Shown: positions 1 to 6,426, counted from the stretch's first letter. The stretch is DNA of 9,018 nt from an uncultured bacterium (GCA_905214855.1 CAJMNU010000057.1:1-9018); one strand, 5' to 3'. Notes: generated by a model from the letters alone, not told the origin. Made by a program: numbers and translations.

Positions 1-1
1 C

Positions 2-826
2 TGGATTTTTGCTTTTGTTATTGCCACTTCACTGAGTGTATTGTTTTTCTTGGGATGGGTCTGGTATGGTGTCTTTAATCAGAGTGCACTGAATGACTGG
101 TTGAATGCAAAGGGATATTATGAGATACGATATGAGCAATTCGTGAAGGAAACAGAGTTTTGTCTGGACTATCTGAATATTCCTAAAGAAACTTTGGATT
201 CGGAAAAAATCCATACAAAGTTTTTGATAACAAGCAAAGCAGATGTTTTCCAGAATAAGGATGAAACTTTTTCAGATTCTGGAAAAAGTGTTCAGGAAGA
301 TCAAAATTTTCAGAATATACAAGATATAGAAGAAAATGCAAATGTTAGTATAGGAGCAGAAATCTGTAAACAGCTAAAAAAGTATCTGGAAACACAAAAT
401 ATTGTTGTGACAGCACAGGCACAGGATGGGATAGAAGAATTAGAAGGATTTCTGGATCAGGCGTTTGTTAAATATACACAAGATGCACAGATTGAAAATT
501 GGAAAATAAAAAGACAGCTGTTGCAAGATAGAGTTGTACAAAAATGTATATTGCTGGGGATGATATGTCTGGTGGGAAGTGTGATACTGATCGCTATACA
601 ACATAGGAAACGATTGGCATGCAAGTATATAGGATTTGGAGTTCTGTTGGCGGGGCTGATCATTTTAGCAAGAAATCTGTATGGAATATTAACAGGAATC
701 ACAAAGGGAAACTTTCTGGAACAGGTGTATCAAAAAAATGGGTATTTTCTTGGAGTGATTGCAGTTTTATTTGGTTTGGGTGTCATGCTTATACCTTATT
801 TGCTGAATAACAGGAAGAAATCATAA
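2..826 (+). CDS. Partial multi-pass membrane protein, function unknown (5' end missing)
   Basis: The frame is open to the left edge: 13 codons precede the TTG at 41 with no stop, and they are strongly hydrophobic, so the TTG is most likely an internal leucine and the gene starts upstream. The visible 274 residues have a clear layout. A first membrane segment runs WIFAFVIATSLSVLFFLGWVW. A polar, acidic, probably extracytoplasmic region of about 150 residues follows. Then come three closely spaced membrane segments (around CILLGMICLVGSVILIAI, IGFGVLLAGLIILA and FLGVIAVLFGLGVMLIPYLL) and a short basic tail ending RKKS, which suggests a cytoplasmic C terminus. I recognise no family and see no catalytic motif. 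The layout is unlike a Wzz/Wzd chain-length regulator, which has one membrane helix at each end. Its place before the initiating sugar transferase is compatible with a cell-surface role, but the 380-base gap means it need not belong to the EPS operon. Confidence 0.8.
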   Translation, partial: WIFAFVIATSLSVLFFLGWVWYGVFNQSALNDWLNAKGYYEIRYEQFVKETEFCLDYLNIPKETLDSEKIHTKFLITSKADVFQNKDETFSDSGKSVQEDQNFQNIQDIEENANVSIGAEICKQLKKYLETQNIVVTAQAQDGIEELEGFLDQAFVKYTQDAQIENWKIKRQLLQDRVVQKCILLGMICLVGSVILIAIQHRKRLACKYIGFGVLLAGLIILARNLYGILTGITKGNFLEQVYQKNGYFLGVIAVLFGLGVMLIPYLLNNRKKS

Positions 827-1206
827 AAGAGGGAATACAAAAGAGACCATATAAAAGAAAACATGAAGAAAAGATGATTGATATCATAGAATCCAAAGAG
901 GTCTGTTCAAGACATCTGACAGAAGTTTCATAAATGCAGATGTAAATGGCAGTTGCAAAATAATGAAAAAAGTAATTCCAAATGGAGAAATCCTATGGAG
1001 TAGAGGCTGTGCGTATCAGCCATTTCGAGTAGCGATTGCGTAAGCAGTCATGACGAATTAAGAAAATACATTTTTTGTCATAGAATCAGGATATTTCTGG
1101 ACAAATTGGATGATTTTCATTACGTGTAATATGTAAATAGGTAGGGAAAGTAATGACAAGAAATTTGTTTGGATGATACGAGAAAGGGGATAAGTAGGAG
1201 TATAAT
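827..1206. other. Intergenic gap with inverted repeats, no convincing gene
   Basis: No open frame here has both a ribosome site and a useful length. Candidates such as 982-1032 (16 residues) have no Shine-Dalgarno site. No U-tract terminator follows the upstream gene. There is a 7-base inverted repeat ACATCTG/CAGATGT (912-918 and 937-943, 18-base loop) with no T-run after it, and the tandem hairpins at 1005-1057 listed separately. A weak promoter could be TTGGAT (1106-1111) with TATGTA (1130-1135) at 18-base spacing, but both boxes match poorly. The downstream gene has a good ribosome site, AGGAG at 1196-1200, six bases before its ATG. Confidence 0.6.
1005..1057 (+). promoter_or_regulatory. 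Tandem RNA hairpins in the leader of the sugar transferase gene
   Basis: Two adjacent hairpins can be drawn by eye. The first pairs GGCTG (1005-1009) with CAGCC (1017-1021) around a 7-base loop. The second pairs GATTGC (1034-1039) with GCAGTC (1044-1049, one G-U pair) around GTAA, a GNRA-type tetraloop, and is closed further out by TTCG (1024-1027) with CGAA (1054-1057), leaving an internal loop AGTAGC/ATGA. There is no T-run after either, so they are not intrinsic terminators. Leader hairpins of EPS operons are known recruitment sites for processive antitermination (the EAR element in Bacillales; LoaP-dependent hairpins in other Firmicutes). A role of that kind here is inference from position; I cannot match the sequence to either class. 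Confidence 0.4.
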
Positions 1207-2736
1207 ATGGCAATCAGAAATAATGCATTTTATATCATTCTGGATTTAATAGGGGTTTTTGCGGCATTTCTTACAGCTTCGTTGGTGCGTCCATTTGGGG
1301 ATGTGAGCAATGTTCTGATATTTTTGATGGCGTATGCACTGGTGATTTTCTTTTATCAGGCACGTCCATTTATCACCAAGAGAGATAATTATAGAGAACT
1401 ACATATCGTTTTTGTAAACAATGTGTATATGGCTTTTTTGGTATTGATGTTCTGGTATTTTTTTGAGATTAATGACCGATTGGCAAAAGGATTTTATATT
1501 AGTTTTTTTGTGAGTAACTTTTTTTATATGTATTTGGGAAGACTATTGTATAAAAAAGTATATCGAAAATACTATCAGAAAAAGGAGAATAAGAAGAAAC
1601 TTCTGGTATGTGCAAACGACAGCAATGCATTGAAAGTGATGCATAAGTTGAGTCAGTCTAAACCTGAGGAGTATGAGATTATTGCATTAACAGTACTTCG
1701 GGAAGATGGATACAATGGAGATGGAGAAGACGGAGATCTTAAAGGAAAAGGATTTCATTTTTATAATAAAAAGAAGACGGAAGGCTATCAGGAAGCAGCG
1801 GTAGCCTTGGAACCAGGAGCAGAGTTGGATGAACTGAGAGAGCAGCTGTATGGTCAGGTCAATGTACTCCAGTATGGTCCAAATGGTACATATATGACGA
1901 CATATGATGGTCCTGTGGAAGATTACTTGAAGAAATTTGCAATTGATGATGTTTTGATTAGTGTGCCGGATTCCAGCAGGGAATTTATCAATAATTTTAT
2001 TGTCTATCTGGAATCTATGGGAATTACAGTGCATTTGACTGTGAATACATTTGGTTTAAAAGAGAAAGAGAAAAAGGTTGAGGAACTGGGAGTTTACCAT
2101 GTTTTAACATATTGTCCAAGAGTATTTGAGCCAACAGAGTTATTCTTAAAGAGGGCAATGGATATCCTTGGAGGTCTGGTGGGAATACTCTTGACAGGTA
2201 TTATCAGTATCTTTCTTGTACCTGCGATCAAGCTGGAGTCACCGGGTCCGGTTGTGTTTAAGCAGACCCGTGTGGGAAGAAATGGAAGAAGATTTTCTAT
2301 TTATAAGTTCCGTTCTATGTATATAGATGCTGAGGAGCGAAAGAAAGAGTTGATGAAGCACAATGAGATGAATGGTCTGATGTTTAAGATGAAGGATGAC
2401 CCAAGAATTACAAAAGTGGGAAAATTTATCCGTAAGACCAGTTTGGATGAGTTTCCACAGTTTTTCAATGTGCTGAAAGGCGATATGAGTCTGGTTGGGA
2501 CAAGACCTCCGACAATTGATGAGTTCCTTCAGTATGATGAACATCATAAGCGTCGTTTGAGCCTGAAACCCGGAATTACTGGAATGTGGCAGGTGAGCGG
2601 CAGAAGTGATATTCAGGATTTTGAAGAAGTCGTGAAACTGGATGTAGAATATATTGATAACTGGTCTATCTGGCTGGATATTAAGATCCTTATTCAGACA
2701 GTAATCTCTGTGTTGAAGCATGAAGGTGCTGAGTAG
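1207..2736 (+). CDS. Polyprenyl-phosphate sugar-phosphate transferase starting EPS/CPS repeat-unit synthesis
   Basis: This is a long (WcaJ/WbaP-like) bacterial sugar transferase of 509 residues. It would move a hexose-1-phosphate from a nucleotide sugar to undecaprenyl phosphate on the inner membrane face, the first committed step of the pathway. Four membrane helices lie at about residues 8-26, 33-51, 69-87 and 95-112, followed by a cytoplasmic nucleotide-fold-like domain (about 130-290). The catalytic half begins with the membrane-dipping helix at about 318-342. It carries the family signatures ESPGPVVFKQTRVGRNG (344-360), KFRSM (367-371), TSLDEFPQF (411-419), SLVGTRPP (428-435) and LKPGITGMWQVSGR (453-466), so the catalytic part looks intact. 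The ATG follows AGGAG by six bases. Odd point: about 70 extra residues (roughly 165-235, with an acidic glycine-rich stretch) separate two strands of the middle domain, so the protein is longer than the usual 460-480. The transferred sugar (glucose, galactose or another) cannot be read from sequence. Confidence 0.93.
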   Translation: MAIRNNAFYIILDLIGVFAAFLTASLVRPFGDVSNVLIFLMAYALVIFFYQARPFITKRDNYRELHIVFVNNVYMAFLVLMFWYFFEINDRLAKGFYISFFVSNFFYMYLGRLLYKKVYRKYYQKKENKKKLLVCANDSNALKVMHKLSQSKPEEYEIIALTVLREDGYNGDGEDGDLKGKGFHFYNKKKTEGYQEAAVALEPGAELDELREQLYGQVNVLQYGPNGTYMTTYDGPVEDYLKKFAIDDVLISVPDSSREFINNFIVYLESMGITVHLTVNTFGLKEKEKKVEELGVYHVLTYCPRVFEPTELFLKRAMDILGGLVGILLTGIISIFLVPAIKLESPGPVVFKQTRVGRNGRRFSIYKFRSMYIDAEERKKELMKHNEMNGLMFKMKDDPRITKVGKFIRKTSLDEFPQFFNVLKGDMSLVGTRPPTIDEFLQYDEHHKRRLSLKPGITGMWQVSGRSDIQDFEEVVKLDVEYIDNWSIWLDIKILIQTVISVLKHEGAE

Positions 2737-2778
2737 GCAGGTCAGAGAAAGTAGAGAAAAGGGTAGAGCAGGATAGAA

Positions 2779-2803
2779 ACGGTATACTATTATAGTATAC
2801 TGT
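2779..2803. repeat. Near-perfect palindrome just after the sugar transferase gene
   Basis: GTATACTAT (2782-2790) and ATAGTATAC (2792-2800) are exact inverted copies around a single T. Outside them, G2781-T2801 (wobble), C2780-G2802 and A2779-T2803 extend the pairing. As RNA this gives an 11-pair stem with loop TTA, 43 bases after the stop codon. There is no T-run after it, so it is a poor intrinsic terminator. It could be a transcript-end stabiliser, a Rho-associated end, or, as DNA, an operator for a dimeric regulator. No promoter with proper spacing overlaps it. Confidence 0.6.
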
Positions 2804-2908
2804 AGGTTATACATAGTAGAGAAGATAAGTGAAAAGACAATAATCTGCAAAAAAAGACAGAAGTATTCAAAAAAATACAAAATAAAAAGAATATAAACAA
2901 TATTAAAG

Positions 2909-2937
2909 TTGTATTAAATATTATTCCGTGTTATAGT
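2909..2937 (+). promoter_or_regulatory. Sigma-A promoter with extended -10, for the candidate small RNA
   Basis: The -35 box TTGTAT (2909-2914) is 17 bases from the -10 box TATAGT (2932-2937). TG at 2929-2930, one base upstream of the -10 box, makes an extended -10. Expected start is near 2943-2946, exactly where the first RNA hairpin of the candidate small RNA begins. The sequence CCGTGT (2926-2931) just before the -10 box is the inverted copy of ACACGG (2941-2946), so the -10 box and start region sit between the arms of a 6-base inverted repeat that could serve as an operator. The next promoter (3213-3241) shares the same -35 box and spacing. Confidence 0.6.
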
Positions 2938-2944
2938 AGGACAC

Positions 2945-3106
2945 GGTTAGGAAACTCAAGTAAAAACACTTTAGTAAGCTAACAAGATAAGACGCTAAGT
3001 TGCTAGTGGGATATGAGTGTGAAAAAGATGAAGTTTATTATAAAGTCTGTAAAAGACAGATACTTAAGGGGAGTATTTAAATAGATGAGCTTCTTAGCGT
3101 CTTTTT
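2945..3106 (+). ncRNA. Candidate structured small RNA of about 160 nt (class not recognised)
   Basis: A promoter ends just upstream, and the RNA would fold into two domains. Domain 1: GTTAG (2946-2950) pairs with CTAAC (2979-2983); then a symmetric GAA/AAG internal loop; then ACT/AGT, a C-T mismatch, and AAGT (2958-2961) with ACTT (2968-2971) around AAAAAC. Domain 2: an 11-base exact stem, AAGACGCTAAG (2989-2999) with CTTAGCGTCTT (3093-3103), extended inward past a TT/TT loop by GCT (3002-3004) and AGC (3088-3090). Inside it are two short hairpins, TCTGT/ACAGA (3046-3050, 3056-3060) and ATACT/AGTAT (3060-3064, 3072-3076), which share base 3060 and so compete at the edge. A T-run at 3102-3106 closes the element. 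It does not look like 6S RNA, tmRNA, RNase P RNA, SRP RNA or a c-di-GMP-I riboswitch. It could instead be a cis-acting leader or attenuator for the gene at 3431. Confidence 0.5.
2989..3106 (+). terminator. Long-range stem with T-run, probable 3' end of the small RNA
   Basis: The right arm CTTAGCGTCTT (3093-3103) merges into TTTTT (3102-3106), the arrangement of an intrinsic terminator. The left arm is unusual, lying about 90 bases upstream rather than beside it, so termination would depend on the whole domain folding first. That makes this either the mature end of a small RNA or a conditional attenuator. Readthrough would reach 3431, although a second promoter at 3213 makes readthrough unnecessary. 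Confidence 0.35.
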
Positions 3107-3117
3107 CAAAAAAGTAG

Positions 3118-3172
3118 ATATGAGCAAATACGGATAGTGTGTATGAGTTGCTGTAAGTGAAAATGCTCATAT
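3118..3172. repeat. Nine-base inverted repeat with a third partial copy
   Basis: ATATGAGCA (3118-3126) is inverted exactly as TGCTCATAT (3164-3172), with 37 bases between. The core TATGAG appears again inside the loop (3142-3147) and also at 3012-3017 inside the candidate RNA, so the CTCATA arm has three possible partners. No T-run follows. It lies between the T-run at 3102-3106 and the -35 box at 3213. Its role is unknown: an alternative-pairing RNA switch or a regulator binding site are both possible. Confidence 0.4.
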
Positions 3173-3212
3173 AAAAAATGTTTACATAAGAGATGTTTGG
3201 TCAACATTGAGA

Positions 3213-3241
3213 TTGTATTTGTATTTTGAGAATATTATAAT
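3213..3241 (+). promoter_or_regulatory. Sigma-A promoter for the beta-helix gene and downstream genes
   Basis: TTGTAT (3213-3218), a 17-base spacer and a perfect TATAAT (3236-3241). Transcription should start near 3248-3250, giving a leader of about 180 bases before the ATG at 3431. A small inverted repeat ATGTT/AACAT (around 3193-3207) sits just upstream of the -35 box and could be a regulator site. This is the best promoter in the window and probably feeds the AT-rich half of the cluster. Confidence 0.65.
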
Positions 3242-3247
3242 AGTTAT

Positions 3248-3430
3248 GCAGAGAGTAAATAAGGGGATTGTATAAGAAGTATTGAAGTAAACCAAGGGTT
3301 TAAGGGGAGTTAAGCAGGTCTTGGTGGGATGAGGGAATGGTTAGTGGATATTTTCAGTAATTACAAATATTTGTTACTGTGTCACAGAAACAAAATTAAA
3401 GTTTATTTTTGAAAGTTTAGAAAGAGGTAT
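3248..3430 (+). promoter_or_regulatory. Leader of the beta-helix gene with competing hairpins and G-rich tract
   Basis: Several structures fit this leader. TAAACC/GGTTTA (3288-3293, 3297-3302, loop AAG) competes with ACCAAG/CTTGGT (3291-3296, 3320-3325), since both use bases 3291-3293 and the latter also uses the loop of the former. A purine-rich stretch (3296-3340) has runs of three or four G in otherwise AT-rich DNA. Nearer the gene, CAGTAA-TTA-CAAAT (3355-3368) pairs with ATTTG-TTACTG (3369-3379) leaving a three-base bulge, next to the palindrome CTGTG-T-CACAG (3377-3387). The ribosome site is GAGG (3424-3427), only three bases before the ATG. No known riboswitch core was recognised, so regulation here is inference. 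Confidence 0.35.
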
Positions 3431-5113
3431 ATGAATTTTTTTAAGAAAAAAGTAATAGGATTCTTGATTATTATAATAGTTGTATTTTGTGGAAGTTTGT
3501 ATTTGCTTAATAAAACAAGACCAAGAATACATGCAGAAATTGAAAATGATATAACATATGAAAAGCAAGGAACACCTCAGATGTATGGTGCTGTAGGCGA
3601 TGGTTTAACAGATGATACAGAAGCTTTTCAACAAGCATTAAATAATCATCGTAGTATATATGTACCAGCAGGAACCTATTTGGTTGGAGATTTAGTAATG
3701 CCTTGGGGAGTGACTATCACTGGTGATTCTGCAGTGACAACAATTCTTAAAGCAAAAGATGGAACAGAAACGGTTCTTCAAATGGATACTAATACACAAG
3801 CTGGAGCACATATTTATAAAATCACAGTAGAGTGTGATAACAAAGCAGAGTACGGTATTCGTTTTCCTGTTATTTCTATTGAAAATAATACAGATATGAC
3901 ATTGTATAACTTATTATTTGATGAAGTTTATGTCAATAATGCGAAATATCGAAATATTTCAATTGAAAGTAATGCAATTGAAGCAAGAATGTTTGAAGTA
4001 AGAACTATGAATTCAGGAGGCACTGGTTGCTATTTTAGAGGAACAGACAGTATTTTTGTTTCCTGTATGTTTGCATCTGCAAAAGAAAATGGGCTACATA
4101 TTTTTGGAGCAAATAATAGAGTTAGTGCATCAAAAGCTTATTTAAACGGTACAACTTCTGAACATGCTGGAATTCTAGTACAGGGAGATACTTGTTTATT
4201 TGATAATCTCGAAATACAACAAAATTATGCTAATGGCATGATTGTCCGAGGATGTGGCAATGTTATTCGAGGCTTGATGGATGGGAATAATGGATTTGGT
4301 CAAACAGAACAAATTGCTCAAATTATTTTAGATAATAATTCTTGGTATAACACCATTGATATTACTGTTATGAGTTGGAAATTTTTTAATTATACAGATG
4401 GGAAAATGCTACCACAATATGGTGTTATCTGTCGTGGTAGCAACCAGATCTTTAACCATATTCAATTAACTGTTGGAGGAATTGCTGAATATTATGAACA
4501 AAATAAAGCTCCTAGTAATAGTTTGATTCCTTTTTATGTAGAATATCCATCACCATTAAATATTTATGAGTGTAACGGAGAACGTTATTTTGAAACTGAA
4601 GCAATAGAATTAATGATTCGTCCATTTTATCAAGAATATGGATTGCCTACTACAGCAATGAGTATAAATTCCTCTACAGTAAAATTCTCTACAGAAAAAA
4701 AAGAGGGTATTGATTATAGTGCTAGATATATCATCAATAGTGCAGAAATGAATTCAGCTTTAAGTTCTGTAAAAGATGGAGATACCATTTTAATTACTGG
4801 TAAAGCAAAAGGTCCCCAGAATAGCCAGATTATTCCACAAATATCCTATCAAAAAGCTGAAGATAATACAAACTCTGGATGGACAGCAAGTGATTCATTA
4901 GTTTGTAGAAGTATAAATTATTCTCCTTTTTATGTTGCTTTAAGAAATATAAAAGCAGGAGATAACAATTTTAAATTAGGTTTTCTATTGCAGGAAAATG
5001 TATCAAAAGGAAATTTTCCAATAGGTAGTAATGATTTCTATATTAAAGATTTAAAACTGTATGTAATTCCTAAATCTGAAAATGAAATATTCGATATAAA
5101 TATACAAAATTAA
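3431..5113 (+). CDS. Membrane-anchored pectate-lyase-like beta-helix protein
   Basis: A 560-residue protein that should act outside the membrane. A basic start (KKK at 5-7) and a hydrophobic helix at about 7-26 form a signal anchor; Cys20 is not in a good lipobox (VVFC). Residues 52-70 read YGAVGDGLTDDTEAFQQAL, the hallmark opening of the pectate lyase 3 superfamily, followed by VPAGTYLVG (78-86). The next ~250 residues show repeating N/G-rich short strands typical of a right-handed parallel beta-helix. The last part (about 425-545) looks like a separate beta-sandwich, ending DFYIKDLKLYVIP, perhaps a carbohydrate-binding module. In EPS clusters such proteins can cut, epimerise or bind the polymer (as AlgG, AlgL or tailspike-type depolymerases do elsewhere). 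The exact activity cannot be read: the fold is shared by lyases, hydrolases and non-enzymes, and I did not identify the catalytic residues. It follows its own promoter and a long leader; a 115-base AT-rich gap follows it. Confidence 0.85.
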   Translation: MNFFKKKVIGFLIIIIVVFCGSLYLLNKTRPRIHAEIENDITYEKQGTPQMYGAVGDGLTDDTEAFQQALNNHRSIYVPAGTYLVGDLVMPWGVTITGDSAVTTILKAKDGTETVLQMDTNTQAGAHIYKITVECDNKAEYGIRFPVISIENNTDMTLYNLLFDEVYVNNAKYRNISIESNAIEARMFEVRTMNSGGTGCYFRGTDSIFVSCMFASAKENGLHIFGANNRVSASKAYLNGTTSEHAGILVQGDTCLFDNLEIQQNYANGMIVRGCGNVIRGLMDGNNGFGQTEQIAQIILDNNSWYNTIDITVMSWKFFNYTDGKMLPQYGVICRGSNQIFNHIQLTVGGIAEYYEQNKAPSNSLIPFYVEYPSPLNIYECNGERYFETEAIELMIRPFYQEYGLPTTAMSINSSTVKFSTEKKEGIDYSARYIINSAEMNSALSSVKDGDTILITGKAKGPQNSQIIPQISYQKAEDNTNSGWTASDSLVCRSINYSPFYVALRNIKAGDNNFKLGFLLQENVSKGNFPIGSNDFYIKDLKLYVIPKSENEIFDINIQN

Positions 5114-5228
5114 ATATATCTATTTAATAACAGACTAATAAGTTAAATGAATAACTAAATCAACTAATTTTATAAAATACATATTTTACTAGTGAACAAT
5201 TTACGATTTGTATTGAAAAGGATAGAAA

Positions 5229-6365
5229 ATGAAAACAAAAGAACAATTACGTATTTGTATGTTAGGACATAAGAGAATTCCTTCGAGAGAAGGTGGTATT
5301 GAGATTGTTGTTGAGGAGTTATCGAAACGGATGGTTTCGCTTGGTCATGAAGTCACTTGCTATAACCGTAGAGGTCATCATGTTAGTGGTAAAGAATTTG
5401 ATGTAAAAAAAAGAGTGGAATATCAAGGAATTAAAATTAAGACTGTTCCAACAATCAATCAAAAAGGTCTTGCAGCAATGAGTTCTTCTTTTTTTGGTGC
5501 AATTATATCAGCATTTGGGAAATATGATATTGTTCATTTTCATGCAGAGGGACCTTGTGCAATGTTATGGATTCCTAAGTTATTTGGTAAAAGATGTATA
5601 GCAACGATTCATGGTCTGGATCATCAGAGAGCCAAATGGGGAAAATTTGCTCAAGGATATATTATGTTGGGTGAAAAATGTGCTGTAAAATATGCGGATG
5701 AAATTATTGTTCTTTCAGAACATGTTCAGAAGTATTTCAAGGATCAATATAAAAGAGAAACTGTTTTTATTCCAAATGGAGTTAATAGACCTTTAATACA
5801 AAAAGCGAACTTAATTAAAAAAAAGTATAGTATTGAAAAAGATGACTACATTTTATTTTTAGGTAGACTGGTTCCTGAAAAAGGGATTAAATATTTAATT
5901 GAGGCTTTCAAACAAGTGCAAACAGATAAAAAACTTGTTATTGCTGGAGGTACCTCAGATACAGAACTTTTCTTTGAAGAGTTACAAGAAATGGCAAAAA
6001 ATGATGAACGTATCATTTTTACAGGGTTTGTCCATGGACAACTTCTTGATGAACTTTACAGTAATGCTTATGTGTATACTCTCCCAAGTGATTTGGAAGG
6101 TATGCCACTTAGTTTATTAGAAGCTATGAGTTATGGTAATTGTTGCCTAGTTTCTAATATTGAGGAATGCACTTCAGTTGTAGAAGATAGAGCTATGGTT
6201 TTCAAAAAATCAGATGTAAATGATTTAAAACAGAAATTACAAATACTTTGTGATGATGAAAATATAGTTTCTCATTATAAATCTAGTGCAGCAGATTTTA
6301 TTTGTCAGAAATACAATTGGGATGCTGTTGTTCAAAAAACCTTACAACTTTATAAAAATAAATAG
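5229..6365 (+). CDS. GT4-family glycosyltransferase (rhamnosyltransferase-like, DUF1972-type start)
   Basis: A 378-residue GT-B enzyme that should add one sugar to the lipid-linked repeat unit on the cytoplasmic face. The N-terminal half opens with RICMLGHKRIPSREGGIEIV (8-27), closely resembling the GxRGIPxxxGGxE pattern of DUF1972-containing GT4 rhamnosyl- and related transferases, followed by VEELSKRM and GHEVTCYNR. HFHAEGP (103-109) and IHGLDHQRAKWGKF (127-140) line the acceptor side. The C-terminal half has the GT4 donor-site signatures GRLVPEKG (212-219, with R213 and K218 as likely phosphate contacts) and the E-x7-E motif in EGMPLSLLE (E290, E298). Nothing catalytic seems missing. There is no membrane helix; attachment to the membrane would be peripheral. 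AAAAGGA (5216-5222) precedes the ATG. Donor sugar and linkage are unknown; rhamnose is a guess from family likeness. Confidence 0.9.
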   Translation: MKTKEQLRICMLGHKRIPSREGGIEIVVEELSKRMVSLGHEVTCYNRRGHHVSGKEFDVKKRVEYQGIKIKTVPTINQKGLAAMSSSFFGAIISAFGKYDIVHFHAEGPCAMLWIPKLFGKRCIATIHGLDHQRAKWGKFAQGYIMLGEKCAVKYADEIIVLSEHVQKYFKDQYKRETVFIPNGVNRPLIQKANLIKKKYSIEKDDYILFLGRLVPEKGIKYLIEAFKQVQTDKKLVIAGGTSDTELFFEELQEMAKNDERIIFTGFVHGQLLDELYSNAYVYTLPSDLEGMPLSLLEAMSYGNCCLVSNIEECTSVVEDRAMVFKKSDVNDLKQKLQILCDDENIVSHYKSSAADFICQKYNWDAVVQKTLQLYKNK

Positions 6366-6397
6366 ATAAATTTATAATCTAAAAAATAAAATAGTAT

Positions 6398-6426
6398 TTG
6401 TCTAAATGAAGTACATTTATTTTAAT
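6398..6426 (+). promoter_or_regulatory. Possible internal promoter before the acetyltransferase
   Basis: TTGTCT (6398-6403) and TTTAAT (6421-6426) are spaced by 17 bases; each box differs from consensus at one or two positions. The surrounding DNA is so AT-rich that chance matches are likely. If real it would allow separate expression of the acetyltransferase, second glycosyltransferase and radical SAM genes. Confidence 0.3.

Noticed and set aside
982..1032. Sixteen-residue open frame across the first tandem hairpin
   Set aside because: No ribosome site and too short to judge; the hairpin structure explains the region better.
1201..1206. TATAAT immediately before the transferase ATG
   Set aside because: As a -10 box it would start transcription inside the gene, past its ribosome site, and no -35 box sits at the right distance; it is spacer between AGGAG and ATG.
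2239..2880. Minus-strand open frame of 213 codons
   Set aside because: It lies antisense to the conserved catalytic half of the sugar transferase and its composition (many H, F, L, S, I) is typical of an antisense shadow; no ribosome site or family likeness.
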